A DNA stretch of 64,000 nucleotides from Fictibacillus terranigra (GTDB lineage: Bacteria > Bacillota > Bacilli > Bacillales > Fictibacillaceae). The notes under the pieces are model-generated. The model was not told where the DNA came from. It did no database searches and worked only from the letters and a program-made list of their open reading frames with translations. Numbering within the stretch: position 1 is the stretch's first letter; each line of letters starts with the position of its first letter. Both the position numbers and the translations under genes were made by a program. The stretch lies in assembly GCF_030412265.1 (NCBI RefSeq), contig NZ_JAUHLN010000001.1, positions 558,001 to 622,000 on the forward strand, written 5' to 3'. Below, piece by piece: positions 51,193 to 60,777 of this stretch.

Positions 51193-51591
51193 ATGAAAAA
51201 GGTATTAACTTACGGTACATTTGACCTGCTTCATTGGGGGCATATCAATTTATTGAGAAGAGCTAAAGATCTTGGTGACCATCTGACAGTTGGATTATCT
51301 GCAGATGAGTTCAATGCGATCAAAAATAAAAAATCATACCACAGCTTTGAAAACCGCAAGATGATTCTAGAATCGATCCGTTACGTGGATGAAGTGATTG
51401 CGGAAAAGACTTGGGATCAAAAAATCTCCGATGTCGTGGATAATAACATTGATATTTTTGTGATGGGTGACGACTGGGAAGGCAAATTTGACTTCTTAAA
51501 AGAGTATTGTGAAGTGGTGTATCTGCCGCGTACGATTGGAATTTCCACTTCTCAGATCAAAAAAGATTTATTTACTGTTAAAAATGGTTAA
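51193..51591 (+). CDS. tagD: Glycerol-3-phosphate cytidylyltransferase
   Basis: This 132-residue enzyme makes CDP-glycerol from CTP and glycerol-3-phosphate, the donor for all TagB/TagF-type transferases in the window. It has the nucleotidyltransferase motif GTFDLLHWGH (HxGH at 14-17) and the C-terminal RTIGISTSQIK. Its size equals that of known TagD. AGGAGAGGA lies before the ATG. It opens the operon tagD-tagB-tagF-like-tagG-tagH. Confidence 0.96.
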   Translation: MKKVLTYGTFDLLHWGHINLLRRAKDLGDHLTVGLSADEFNAIKNKKSYHSFENRKMILESIRYVDEVIAEKTWDQKISDVVDNNIDIFVMGDDWEGKFDFLKEYCEVVYLPRTIGISTSQIKKDLFTVKNG

Positions 51592-52783
51592 AGAAATTGC
51601 TATCTGGCTGTATCTGTTTTACTTCAAGCTTCAGTTTACTTTTTTTAAACTGTTTCCAGTCCGGAAAAATAAAGTGACCTTTGTTGTTTCATTTGGAGAC
51701 AACTCCATGTTTCTTTATGAAGAGCTGAAGAAGCTGCAGCCGGATAGCCCTATTGTTTTTTTGGCGACGAAAAATGCGATTCCCAAATTGCATCCTTACC
51801 AGTCCGGTGCCAGACTCATCCCGTTTGAAAATTCGATAATGAGCATGGCAAGGACGGCCTATCACCTGGCAACCTCCAGAGTAGTTGTGGTGGATAATTA
51901 TTTTGGGCTGCTTTCAGCCGCCAAATTTAAGAAAGTGACAGAATGCATACAGCTTTGGCATGCCGCGGGCGCTATTAAAACGTTTGGACTGAAGGATAAA
52001 TCCATCTCCTTTAGAAGCCAGCGTGCGCATAAGCGGTTTTTAAATGTTTACAAAAACTTTCACAAAGTTGTTGTTGGATCGGATGCCATGGCTGATATAT
52101 TTAAGGAAGCTTTTCAACTTTCATCCGCCAACTTTTTACGGACCGGTGTACCCAGAACCGATCTTTTTTTTAATAAAAAATGGACGAGTGAAGTGAAAGA
52201 AAAATTATACGGGGAAAACTATATCCTAAAAGATAAAAAGGTCATTCTGTACGCTCCGACTTATCGGGATCATCACCTGGAGGAGTTTGATCTGCAGCTT
52301 GATTTTGACCTGCTTCAGCGGGAGCTTGGGGATGAGTATGTGATCCTGCTGCGCAGTCACCCAGTACTAAAGGATAAGGTTGACGTTGAAAAGCATTATC
52401 CCGGTTTTGTATTCGATTATTCATCGGGTTGGGACATTAATGAAATCTTATTGGTTACTGATCTTTTGATAACGGATTATTCTTCGATTCCCTATGAATT
52501 TTCATTGTTAAACCGGCCGATGATCTTTTATCCGTATGACCTGGAAGAGTACAGTAAAACAAGGGGTCTTTGGGACAACTATGAAAATCTGGTCCCCGGA
52601 CCGGTTGTGTTTGACACCCGTGAGATGATAAAAGTTATTAAAGAAAAGGGTTATGACATGAATAAGGTTCAGCAATTTTCGGCCATATGGAATCAATATC
52701 ACTTCGGACATTCGAGCCGGTTATTGGCTGAATATATTCTTGAAACAGAAAGAGAGAGAGACGTAAATGCAAGCGGAAGCTAA
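51584..52783 (+). CDS. tagB: Teichoic acid glycerol-phosphate primase (TagB-like)
   Basis: This 399-residue peripheral membrane protein is a CDP-glycerol glycerophosphotransferase. It has an amphipathic start (AIWLYLFYFKLQFTFFKLF), LWHAAGAIKTFG near 124, APTYRDHHLEEF and TDYSSIPYEFSLLNRPM near 296. Length and order match TagB, which adds the first glycerol-phosphate to the ManNAc-GlcNAc linkage unit. The ATG overlaps the end of tagD by eight bases without a clear ribosome site of its own, so it is probably coupled to tagD translation. Its end overlaps the next gene by 17 bases. Confidence 0.88.
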   Translation: MVKEIAIWLYLFYFKLQFTFFKLFPVRKNKVTFVVSFGDNSMFLYEELKKLQPDSPIVFLATKNAIPKLHPYQSGARLIPFENSIMSMARTAYHLATSRVVVVDNYFGLLSAAKFKKVTECIQLWHAAGAIKTFGLKDKSISFRSQRAHKRFLNVYKNFHKVVVGSDAMADIFKEAFQLSSANFLRTGVPRTDLFFNKKWTSEVKEKLYGENYILKDKKVILYAPTYRDHHLEEFDLQLDFDLLQRELGDEYVILLRSHPVLKDKVDVEKHYPGFVFDYSSGWDINEILLVTDLLITDYSSIPYEFSLLNRPMIFYPYDLEEYSKTRGLWDNYENLVPGPVVFDTREMIKVIKEKGYDMNKVQQFSAIWNQYHFGHSSRLLAEYILETERERDVNASGS

Positions 52784-55079
52784 CTTACAGGTTCAAGAGG
52801 GTTTTGCACCTACTAAAAGAAGAAAGTGTATTCTTCATAACATCGAATTGAATCAAGATATTGCTATTATAAAATATCTTTTGAAATACAACTCAGTCTT
52901 CCAGGAGCCTTTAGCTGGACACCTTTTATTGGTGGAGCGCATGTCTGGGCGTGAATGGGAGTTACCGTTTACCGTTTTAGAGGCGAATGAGCAATATTAC
53001 GTTCTTGAATCAAGACTGGAGCAGTCTGAAGTTGTAAAAGGGCTTGTTTGGGATGTCTATCTTATCATCCATGCAGAGCAATCCGTTTCACTTGAGGAAA
53101 CCCAGCAGGCGGATACGAAACCTGAAGATGATTTTGACGAGGGTGAAGCAGCGGAAGAGGAGACCCTAACCGACGCTGATACAGACAACAGCACCGAAAA
53201 TGACAGTGAAGATGATCCTGAAGCGGAAGAGACCATCGAAGAGCGTGGCATTCTGGAAAAGAAATACCGGATGAGGACGAAGCATCCATTTCTAGAATTG
53301 GGTTCTGCAGTGGATCCTCGAACGAAGCAGGCGATTACACCTTATACGACAAATAAAGGGAATCTTTCATTCAAGATTCACGATCGCGGTCCTGTAATCA
53401 AAGTGGAAGAGGCGGAGCTTGATAATAGAGGAAACGTGACCCTTGAAGGGTTCTTCTTCTCTCCTTTCCCTTATGAAAATAATGTGCTGGAAAAAACACT
53501 CGTGATCGGCGGCCCAGAAGGGATTGAGGAGCGTGTCATTCCCTACCAGACGATTGAACGAGACGACTTGAGCCCGTATTTTCAAGATCAGCAGCCACAC
53601 AGAGCAACTGGTTTTAAGGTAAAGCTCCATGTAAGGGACCTATGCAGCACTGATGAAAATTCAACATTCCGTCTCTACTTTAAATGGGAGGATGAGGATA
53701 CCCTTGGACCTGACCAAGGAGACCTGGCGATTCCTCTCCAGCTGATATCCTTTAAACGCAGAATCAACAAGCATGTTATTCTCAACACAGACAGCGGGAA
53801 GAAAAAGGTTTCCCTCACAGCACGCAAAAAAACGAGATCGATCGTCATTAAAGTGGTTCAGTACAGCTTTGTACAAGAACTGAAAAAGAAAGTTCGCCGC
53901 ACCCTTACGAAGGTGAAACAGAGCAAACGTACAAAAAAAGCCTACATGGCGGCTTTCAGGATGGCGGGCTATCTGCCGGTTAAGAAAAACCTTGTGATGT
54001 TTGAGAGCTTTCTAGGTAAACAGTACAGCTGTAACCCGCGCGGCATCTACGAATACTTGAAGGTGAACCGTCCTGACCTTGAGCTTGTGTGGAGTGTGGA
54101 TGGAAGAAATATCGGCAAGTTTGAGAATGCCGGCATTCCTTATGCCAAACGTTTCTCCATCAAATGGCTGTTTAAAATGGCGCGTGCCCACTATTGGGTA
54201 ACGAACAGCCGGATGCCTTTGTGGATTCCAAAATCAAAACACACGGTGTATTTTCAAACGTGGCATGGTACACCGCTCAAACGCCTGGCAGCCGATATGG
54301 ATGAGGTCCATATGCCAGGAACGAACACGAAGAAATACAAAGCCAACTTCCATAAAGAATCAAGCAAGTGGGATTATCTGCTTTCCCCAAATGCCTATTC
54401 CACTGAGATCTTCCGCCGGGCCTTTAATTTCCATAAAGAAGTGGTGGAAGTGGGCTACCCAAGGAACGATGTGCTCTATACGAAGAACAGCCCAGAGGAC
54501 ATCAAGGAACTAAAAGAGAAACTTGAGCTTCCTCAAGATAAAAAGGTTATTCTTTATGCACCAACATGGCGGGATGATCAGTTCTACGGCAAAGGAAGAT
54601 ATAAATTTGACCTGGAACTTGACCTTCTGCAGCTTAAGGAAAAATTTGGCGAGGATTATGTTATAGTGTTAAGGATGCATTATCTCGTGGCGGAAAACTT
54701 TGACCTGTCGCCATACGAAGGATTTGCTTATGATTTCTCTTATCATGGAGATATCAATGAGCTTTATCTTGTATCTGACGTCATGATTACCGACTATTCT
54801 TCTGTGTTCTTCGACTATGCGAACTTGAAGCGGCCGATGATTTTCTTTGTTTATGACATTGAATCCTACCGTGATAAGCTAAGGGGCTTTTACTTTGATT
54901 TCGAACAGTATGCCCCTGGTCCACTCGTGAAAACAACAGATGAGGTCATTGCAGCTATAGAAAAGTTTGAGTCAGACGGATTTACGATTCATTCAGAGAT
55001 CTTTGATGACTTTTATGAACGATTTTGCTACTTGGAAAATGGACAATCTTCTCACAAAGCCGTTCAAAAAGTATTCTAA
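52767..55079 (+). CDS. TagF-like glycerophosphotransferase with acidic-linker extension
   Basis: This 770-residue protein has three parts. Residues 1-110 are a strand-rich domain; residues 113-157 are a very acidic linker rich in Glu, Asp and Thr; residues 160-350 are a second strand-rich region. The catalytic CDP-glycerol glycerophosphotransferase domain covers about 395-770, with FESFLGKQYSCNPRGIYEYL, TWHGTPLKRL near 498, APTWRDDQFYG and TDYSSVFFDYANLKRPM near 674. It should polymerise glycerol-phosphate. The long non-catalytic N-terminal part is unlike the short membrane-binding start of TagF and may hold the polymer or a partner. The start overlaps tagB. Confidence 0.88.
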   Translation: MQAEANLQVQEGFAPTKRRKCILHNIELNQDIAIIKYLLKYNSVFQEPLAGHLLLVERMSGREWELPFTVLEANEQYYVLESRLEQSEVVKGLVWDVYLIIHAEQSVSLEETQQADTKPEDDFDEGEAAEEETLTDADTDNSTENDSEDDPEAEETIEERGILEKKYRMRTKHPFLELGSAVDPRTKQAITPYTTNKGNLSFKIHDRGPVIKVEEAELDNRGNVTLEGFFFSPFPYENNVLEKTLVIGGPEGIEERVIPYQTIERDDLSPYFQDQQPHRATGFKVKLHVRDLCSTDENSTFRLYFKWEDEDTLGPDQGDLAIPLQLISFKRRINKHVILNTDSGKKKVSLTARKKTRSIVIKVVQYSFVQELKKKVRRTLTKVKQSKRTKKAYMAAFRMAGYLPVKKNLVMFESFLGKQYSCNPRGIYEYLKVNRPDLELVWSVDGRNIGKFENAGIPYAKRFSIKWLFKMARAHYWVTNSRMPLWIPKSKHTVYFQTWHGTPLKRLAADMDEVHMPGTNTKKYKANFHKESSKWDYLLSPNAYSTEIFRRAFNFHKEVVEVGYPRNDVLYTKNSPEDIKELKEKLELPQDKKVILYAPTWRDDQFYGKGRYKFDLELDLLQLKEKFGEDYVIVLRMHYLVAENFDLSPYEGFAYDFSYHGDINELYLVSDVMITDYSSVFFDYANLKRPMIFFVYDIESYRDKLRGFYFDFEQYAPGPLVKTTDEVIAAIEKFESDGFTIHSEIFDDFYERFCYLENGQSSHKAVQKVF

Positions 55080-55108
55080 ACCAATCTCTTTGGGAGAGGA
55101 TTACGAAA

Positions 55109-55939
55109 ATGATTTCAGCTTTTAAAGTACTAAAAGAACAACTGAACAGCTTTTACTTGATGATGCGTTTATCAATGTACGAGCTTAAAATTAAGAACAA
55201 CAACAACTATTTAGGCATGCTTTGGGAGATCCTTAATCCTGCTATCCAGATCAGTGTGTATTGGATTGTTTTCGGGATGGGGATGCGAAATAATTCAAAC
55301 GTTGGGGATGTACCTTTTCTGCAATGGCTTGTAGCCGGTATTGTTATCTGGTTTTTCATTAGTCCGGCCATCCTGCAGGGATCGAAATCCATATATACAA
55401 GGATTAAGATTATATCAAAGATGAATTTCCCATTAAGTGTCATTCCGAGTTATGTTATATTTTCTATTCTTTATCCAAATGCTATGCTATTAGGAATTAT
55501 TGCAGTGATTTTCCAATTTACCGATAAGAAAATTTCTTTATATTATTTGCAGCTTCCTTATTACATGTTGGCTGCAGTGGCACTTGTATTTTCTCTGTCA
55601 CTTATTACCTCAACCCTTTCAACGATTGTCCGCGATGTGCAGATGTTCGTGCAATCGATCATGAGGATGCTATTCTATGTGACACCGATTTTATGGAATC
55701 CTTTTGAAAATGAAAATTTGCCGAAATTTTTATTGTATCTTGTAAAAGCCAATCCTTTTACTTATATTGTGGAGGGTTTCCGAGATGCCCTTTTAAGCAG
55801 AGGCTGGTTTTTTGAAAACAGCCAGCAGAGCCCTCATCTAGAGTACACCCTGTATTTCTGGGGATTGGTATTGGTTCTGTTCCTGATTGGTTCCACGCTC
55901 CATGTGAAATTAAGAAACCGATTCGTGGATTACTTATGA
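55109..55939 (+). CDS. tagG: Teichoic acid ABC exporter, permease
   Basis: This 276-residue ABC-2 type permease has six membrane segments and a family start RLSMYELKIKNNNNYLGMLW, then ISKMNFPLSVIPSY and FYVTPILWNPF. With TagH it flips the finished lipid-linked teichoic acid to the outer face. GGAGAGGA lies before ATG 55109, 29 bases after the previous stop. It is followed 15 bases later by tagH. Confidence 0.92.
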   Translation: MISAFKVLKEQLNSFYLMMRLSMYELKIKNNNNYLGMLWEILNPAIQISVYWIVFGMGMRNNSNVGDVPFLQWLVAGIVIWFFISPAILQGSKSIYTRIKIISKMNFPLSVIPSYVIFSILYPNAMLLGIIAVIFQFTDKKISLYYLQLPYYMLAAVALVFSLSLITSTLSTIVRDVQMFVQSIMRMLFYVTPILWNPFENENLPKFLLYLVKANPFTYIVEGFRDALLSRGWFFENSQQSPHLEYTLYFWGLVLVLFLIGSTLHVKLRNRFVDYL

Positions 55940-55954
55940 TGCGGAGAGATGGAC

Positions 55955-56788
55955 ATGAGTAAAACTGTAGTAGTCAGCAACGTAACGAAAAAATTTAAAA
56001 TGTATAAAAAGCCTGCCGAAAAGCTGTTGGACATCATTTTGCCTAAGGGCTACGGTGAGGACTTTTATGCGATACAAAATATAAGCTTTGAGGCCGATCA
56101 GGGTGACGTCATCGGTATTGTCGGGGTGAACGGTTCGGGCAAGTCCACACTTTCCAACCTGATTTCAGGGATTATTCCACCAACGTCAGGGACAATCGAA
56201 CTGAACGGAGAGGTGTCGCTCATCGCGATTGCCTCCGGTCTGAACAATGAGCTGACCGGCCGTGAAAATATTGAGCTGAAGTGCTTGATGCTTGGGTTCA
56301 GCAAACAGGATATAAAAAAGCTTGAGCCTGAGATTATTGAGTTTGCGGACATCGGGAAATTCATCGACCAGCCTGTTAAGAAGTATTCGAGCGGTATGAA
56401 ATCCCGTCTCGGTTTTGCGATTTCCGTAACGGTTGATCCAGATATTCTCGTCATTGACGAAGCACTTTCTGTTGGTGACCAAACGTTTGCCGACAAGTGT
56501 TTGGATAAGATGAATGAGTTTAAAGAGCGCGGAAAAACGATCTTTTTTATCAGCCATTCCATGGGGCAAGTTAAGAAGTTCTGTGAGAAGATCCTTTGGC
56601 TGGAATATGGAGAAGTCAGGGATTACGGTCCGATGAAAGAAGTACTTCCGAAATATCAGGCGTTCCTAAAAGAGTATAAGGCTATGACAAAAGAAGAGAA
56701 GAAGCGGTTTAAAGAGCAAGTGCAGCTCAAACAAAGCGGGAAGGCAACGCCTAAAAAAGAACTGCAGCCAACAGCAGAAGAGAAGTAA
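55955..56788 (+). CDS. tagH: Teichoic acid ABC exporter, ATPase
   Basis: This 277-residue ATPase has Walker A GVNGSGKST, a signature YSSGMKSRLGF in place of LSGGQ as in polysaccharide exporters, Walker B ILVIDEALSVGD and the switch histidine ISHSMG. It powers TagG. A short Lys/Glu-rich tail replaces the large extracytoplasmic C-terminal region of Bacillus subtilis TagH, which is nearly twice as long. GGAGAG six bases before ATG 55955 favours it over ATG 55949. A terminator follows at 56834. Confidence 0.92.
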   Translation: MSKTVVVSNVTKKFKMYKKPAEKLLDIILPKGYGEDFYAIQNISFEADQGDVIGIVGVNGSGKSTLSNLISGIIPPTSGTIELNGEVSLIAIASGLNNELTGRENIELKCLMLGFSKQDIKKLEPEIIEFADIGKFIDQPVKKYSSGMKSRLGFAISVTVDPDILVIDEALSVGDQTFADKCLDKMNEFKERGKTIFFISHSMGQVKKFCEKILWLEYGEVRDYGPMKEVLPKYQAFLKEYKAMTKEEKKRFKEQVQLKQSGKATPKKELQPTAEEK

Positions 56789-56833
56789 ATCGGTTTGCAC
56801 CGCATTAATTGAATGAAGTCTTTCGAATAGAAC

Positions 56834-56870
56834 GGGGTGCAGCTTGGACTTAAACGGATGCACCCCTTTT
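56834..56870 (+). terminator. Terminator after tagH
   Basis: GGGGTGCA, loop, TGCACCCC followed by TTTT. Confidence 0.82.
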
Positions 56871-56961
56871 ATATGTACGAGCAATCAGAACGACTTGGGG
56901 AATGATCGAGCAGTATAGGGGCCTATTACTACTACGATTCTTATAAACAGAAGGAGAAATA

Positions 56962-59900
56962 ATGATGAAGCGACGAACCGGCATCTTAAATCGAATCATA
57001 AAAATTCTCAGGCCGGAAAAAAAGGCAGTTAGACGAAAAACGTTCAAAGAGGAACTATCGATCCGACAATCAGGAGAACAACTAACCTTGGAGGGCAAAT
57101 TAAAGCCAGGATTCCTGGCAAGAGGCTTGTCGTTTTATTCACGGGCAACTGGTGAAATGATAAAGGTTGCGGAAACGGAAGCTTCTACGGAATTTGAATT
57201 CACCCTTTCCGTCAAACAGCTTCTTCCTTATGTTCAGGAGGAGGGCAGGACAAACTTTGATCTGTATTTAACGATACAGCGGCCAACTGAGCTGTTTGCA
57301 GAAGAAACGCTTGAAAGAATGGAAGACCGTGGTGTGTACATCCCACGGGAGGACGGCGGGCAGGATATTGCCTATCCGATCAGACTCGGACGCTTTGCCG
57401 AAATGAACGTGCAGGAGTTTATCCCTTTTGAGAATGAGGATTTATGTTCTTTTATTTATGTGACGAAAAAAGGTAACGTTTCCTTCGTTGCCAATTCGGC
57501 AGTTTTCCTAAGGCCAAAAGTTCAAATTGATGAAATCGTCTTACAAAAGGATCAGCTGTATTTTAACGGAAAGTTTTTTACCCGGGATGCAGCCGTTCAA
57601 GAAGCCAAGCTGCTTCTGAAAGGGCGCGATACCAATATGGAGCACCGTATCCCTGTTTCCATTGAAAAAATGGCTCGGGAAACGAAGCTGAAATTTGGTA
57701 TGCACAGGTACCGGTATAAGGTTGAGGCTGATTTCAAGCCGTTCTTTCAGCAGTATAACTTTGGGCAGGATATCTATGATTTCTTTTTTGAGCTGAAGTT
57801 TGACTTTTCTTCAGAACCGCTGCTTGCAAGAATTGGCCGCCCGCGGTTCAGGGCCCGTTATTTCTTAAAGGATGGCTATGTAAAGGCAGGTCCATCGACC
57901 TTTGCGCTTGCTCCGTACTTTACGTTCAAAGGGTTCAATCTGTCGCTTCAAGTGGATGAATTTACGAACGAAGCCTATCGGTACATGACAAAGATTAAGC
58001 GCTGGGCATGGCTTTTACGCCCGTTTTATAAAGGTAAAAACATTTGGCTCGTTGGTGAACGGCCTTATAAAGCCCAGGATACCGGATACCATTTCTTTAA
58101 ATATATTAGAGAAAAGCATCCGGACAAGAATGCTTATTATGTCATTGAAGAGCAATCCCCTGAACTTAAGAATGTAAAACCGCTTGGCAATATTCTCTAT
58201 TACAAATCGAAAGAGCATATTTTCAACACGTTTATGGCGAGAAAAGTGATTAGCTCCCACCATCCAGATTATCTGTATCCTTTGCGGACGAAACGTTATA
58301 AAAAAGCGATCAAAGCGACCAAGGTATTCTTGCAGCACGGGGTCATGGGCACGAAGAACATGGTAGCGAACTACGGGAAACGCGCCCCGGGCTTTGATAC
58401 CGATCTATTCCTGGTCTCTTCAGACTTTGAAAAGGAAATGATCGTAAATGACTTTGGCTATGACCCGGATGAGGTCAAGGTCACCGGTTTGTCCCGATTT
58501 GACAGCCTGCTTGCCGGAGATGTAGAGAAGAAGCGCCAGCTCTTGATCATACCAACATGGCGTGACTGGATCATCAATGATGACGTCTTTTTGGAAAGTG
58601 AGTATTTTGAGCGTTACCGTGAATTGATCAATCACCCGAAATTGCATGAGATAGCGGAGAACTTTGATTTCGAACTCATTTTTTGTCTTCATCCAAACAT
58701 GCAGAAGTTCACGTCCTTTTTTGCAGGATCACCCGTGCGCATCATCAGCCAGGGGGAAGTGGATGTGCAGCTTCTCTTAAAAGAAAGCGCCATGATGATC
58801 ACGGATTATTCTTCCGTCGGTTTTGACTTCAGCTTCCTGCATAAGCCGATCTTATATTACCAGTTTGACCGCGATCGGTTCATTGGAAAGCGTCCGTCGC
58901 ACCTGGATCTGGATAACGATCTGCCGGGTGAGGTCGTGCTTGGAACAGAGGAGATCCTGGCCGAGGTCGAGCGCTATGCTAAACGAAACTTTGAAGTGGA
59001 AGAAAAATATATAAACCGTTCTAAGAAATTCTTAAAATACAGGGATCGCAGCCACAATGATCGGATCTATAAGACGATCGAGGAATTTGCAGCTGAAAAG
59101 AGATGGATTGACAAGGTTCGGGAGGATGAACTTTATCAAGCTGCATTCCGAAGGTTCCGCAGAAGCAAATATTACTTCCCGTCCATGAGGCTGTTTTACC
59201 GGACGGCCCGTCTGCTGCCAGTGGACAAGAATCTGATTGTGTTCGAGAGCGGGGTAGGAAAGCAGTATGCCGACAGCCCGAGGGCCATCTATGAAGAAAT
59301 CCTGAAGCGAGACCTGAATTATAAAAAGGTATGGATCTACAATAAGAATGTAAGGTTCCCGGATCAGGATACAAAGGTGATCAAAAGACTCAGCCCGAGC
59401 TACTATTATTATCTCGCTAAGGCAGGGTACTGGGTGAACAACCAGAACTTCCCGACCTATCTTGGAAAACGCCGGCAAACCACATACATTCAAACGTGGC
59501 ACGGAACACCGCTCAAAAAAATGCTGTTTGATATCGAAAAGGTGGAAGGCCGTGATGAAGGTTATGTTGAACGAGTCCATAAAGCGACGAAAACATGGGA
59601 TTACCTTATCTCTCCAAGTGCCTACGCAACGAAAGCATTCCGCAGTGCTTTCCGCTATGAAGGCAATATGCTGGAGATCGGTTATCCGCGCAATGATATC
59701 TTTTACCGCGAGGACCGTGACCAGCTGGCCGAAAGCATCCGTCAGCGCCTGAACATTCCAGAGGGGAAAAAGGTCATCCTTTATGCGCCGACCTTCCGGG
59801 ATAACCAGACGTCGAAAAATAATAAGTTTACGTTTGAGCTGCAGTTTGATTTTGAGCAGATGCAGCGTGAACTCGGTGATGAATATGTGCTGCTGCTGAG

Positions 59901-60309
59901 AATGCACGTTGTTGTCAGCAACAAGCTTTACATTCCTGAAGAATATAGAGAGTTTGTGTATAATGCCTCAAGCTACCCTGACATTCAGGAGCTCTATCTG
60001 GTGACTGATGTTTTGATTACCGACTATTCTTCGGTCATGTTTGACTTTGCGAACATGAATCGCCCGATCTTGTTCTTCACATATGATTTTGAAATGTACC
60101 GTGACCAGCTCCGCGGCTTCTACATGGACTTTGAAAACGAAGCTCCTGGCCCGCTGCTGCGCACATCGGATGAAGTAACATCGGCGATCAAGAACATTGA
60201 CCAGGTGATGGATAAATACGAAGGCCGATATAAAGCCTTCCATGAGAAGTTTTGTTCATTGGAAGACGGCCGTGCGGCAAGCCGCGTCGTCGATAAGTTT
60301 TTTAAATAG
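56962..60309 (+). CDS. Giant protein with two glycerophosphotransferase domains
   Basis: This 1115-residue protein has a strand-rich N-terminal region (1-330) and two tandem TagF-type catalytic domains. Domain one (about 345-725) has KNIWLVGERPYKAQDTGYHF, VFLQHGVMGTK near 455, PTWRDWIIN and TDYSSVGFDFSFLHKPI near 613. Domain two (about 750-1115) has FESGVGKQYADSPRAIYEE, TWHGTPLKKM near 845, APTFRDNQTS and TDYSSVMFDFANMNRPI near 1019. Both retain the key His, Asp and Ser residues. Domain two resembles the other TagF-type domains here; domain one is more divergent (HGVMG for HGTPL). One chain may carry two polyol-phosphate activities. AGAAGGAG precedes the ATG. Confidence 0.9.
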   Translation: MMKRRTGILNRIIKILRPEKKAVRRKTFKEELSIRQSGEQLTLEGKLKPGFLARGLSFYSRATGEMIKVAETEASTEFEFTLSVKQLLPYVQEEGRTNFDLYLTIQRPTELFAEETLERMEDRGVYIPREDGGQDIAYPIRLGRFAEMNVQEFIPFENEDLCSFIYVTKKGNVSFVANSAVFLRPKVQIDEIVLQKDQLYFNGKFFTRDAAVQEAKLLLKGRDTNMEHRIPVSIEKMARETKLKFGMHRYRYKVEADFKPFFQQYNFGQDIYDFFFELKFDFSSEPLLARIGRPRFRARYFLKDGYVKAGPSTFALAPYFTFKGFNLSLQVDEFTNEAYRYMTKIKRWAWLLRPFYKGKNIWLVGERPYKAQDTGYHFFKYIREKHPDKNAYYVIEEQSPELKNVKPLGNILYYKSKEHIFNTFMARKVISSHHPDYLYPLRTKRYKKAIKATKVFLQHGVMGTKNMVANYGKRAPGFDTDLFLVSSDFEKEMIVNDFGYDPDEVKVTGLSRFDSLLAGDVEKKRQLLIIPTWRDWIINDDVFLESEYFERYRELINHPKLHEIAENFDFELIFCLHPNMQKFTSFFAGSPVRIISQGEVDVQLLLKESAMMITDYSSVGFDFSFLHKPILYYQFDRDRFIGKRPSHLDLDNDLPGEVVLGTEEILAEVERYAKRNFEVEEKYINRSKKFLKYRDRSHNDRIYKTIEEFAAEKRWIDKVREDELYQAAFRRFRRSKYYFPSMRLFYRTARLLPVDKNLIVFESGVGKQYADSPRAIYEEILKRDLNYKKVWIYNKNVRFPDQDTKVIKRLSPSYYYYLAKAGYWVNNQNFPTYLGKRRQTTYIQTWHGTPLKKMLFDIEKVEGRDEGYVERVHKATKTWDYLISPSAYATKAFRSAFRYEGNMLEIGYPRNDIFYREDRDQLAESIRQRLNIPEGKKVILYAPTFRDNQTSKNNKFTFELQFDFEQMQRELGDEYVLLLRMHVVVSNKLYIPEEYREFVYNASSYPDIQELYLVTDVLITDYSSVMFDFANMNRPILFFTYDFEMYRDQLRGFYMDFENEAPGPLLRTSDEVTSAIKNIDQVMDKYEGRYKAFHEKFCSLEDGRAASRVVDKFFK

Positions 60310-60320
60310 TGGAGCTAAAG

Positions 60321-60368
60321 GCCGGATCGGGAGGCTGCTTGAAGGCAGTCTTCCGGTCCGGTTTTTTT
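60321..60368 (+). terminator. Terminator after the two-domain transferase gene
   Basis: CCGGATCGGGAGGCTGC and GGCAGTCTTCCGGTCCGG pair with small mismatches, followed by seven T. Confidence 0.85.
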
Positions 60369-60444
60369 GTTGTGGGAGGGGGTGCTTGGTCGACAAAAGG
60401 GATGTGTCAAAATGAGTAGAATGATGTCGAGTGCATTCGTTCAT

Positions 60445-60498
60445 TTTTTTGAACATAATATTCATTTTTTGAACATACACGCAGTATCTTTGAACATA
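60445..60498. repeat. Three direct repeats of TTTGAACATA
   Basis: GAACATA preceded by T residues occurs at 60451, 60471 and 60492, so the copies are 20 and 21 bases apart, about two helical turns. They lie in a 468-base gap between convergent genes that holds no gene. The rest of the gap, to the terminator at 60720, shows nothing else. Confidence 0.6.
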
Positions 60499-60719
60499 AA
60501 TCATCGGTGGCTTAAAAATGCATCAGATGATCGCGGATTTCGACCTTTAATTTTGCCTTATGCATTATCTATTAGTTAACAGAGAGGATATTAAAAACAA
60601 CTTAGTCCCTACTTTAATAAAACCAAAGAAAATTCACTGCAAACAGGTGAAATCTCCATACATGAACTAAATCGACCCGCACGCACTCCAATTCACCATC
60701 CCTCACAAGCACCCCAAAA

Positions 60720-60745
60720 GAAAAAGCCGGCCATCAGGGCCGGCT
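60720..60745 (-). terminator. Terminator of the LCP gene
   Basis: AGCCGGCC, loop, GGCCGGCT with A run on the left (T run on minus). Confidence 0.88.
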
Positions 60746-60777
60746 TAAACTCAATTCTGTTGTTTGCTTCCGCAGTA

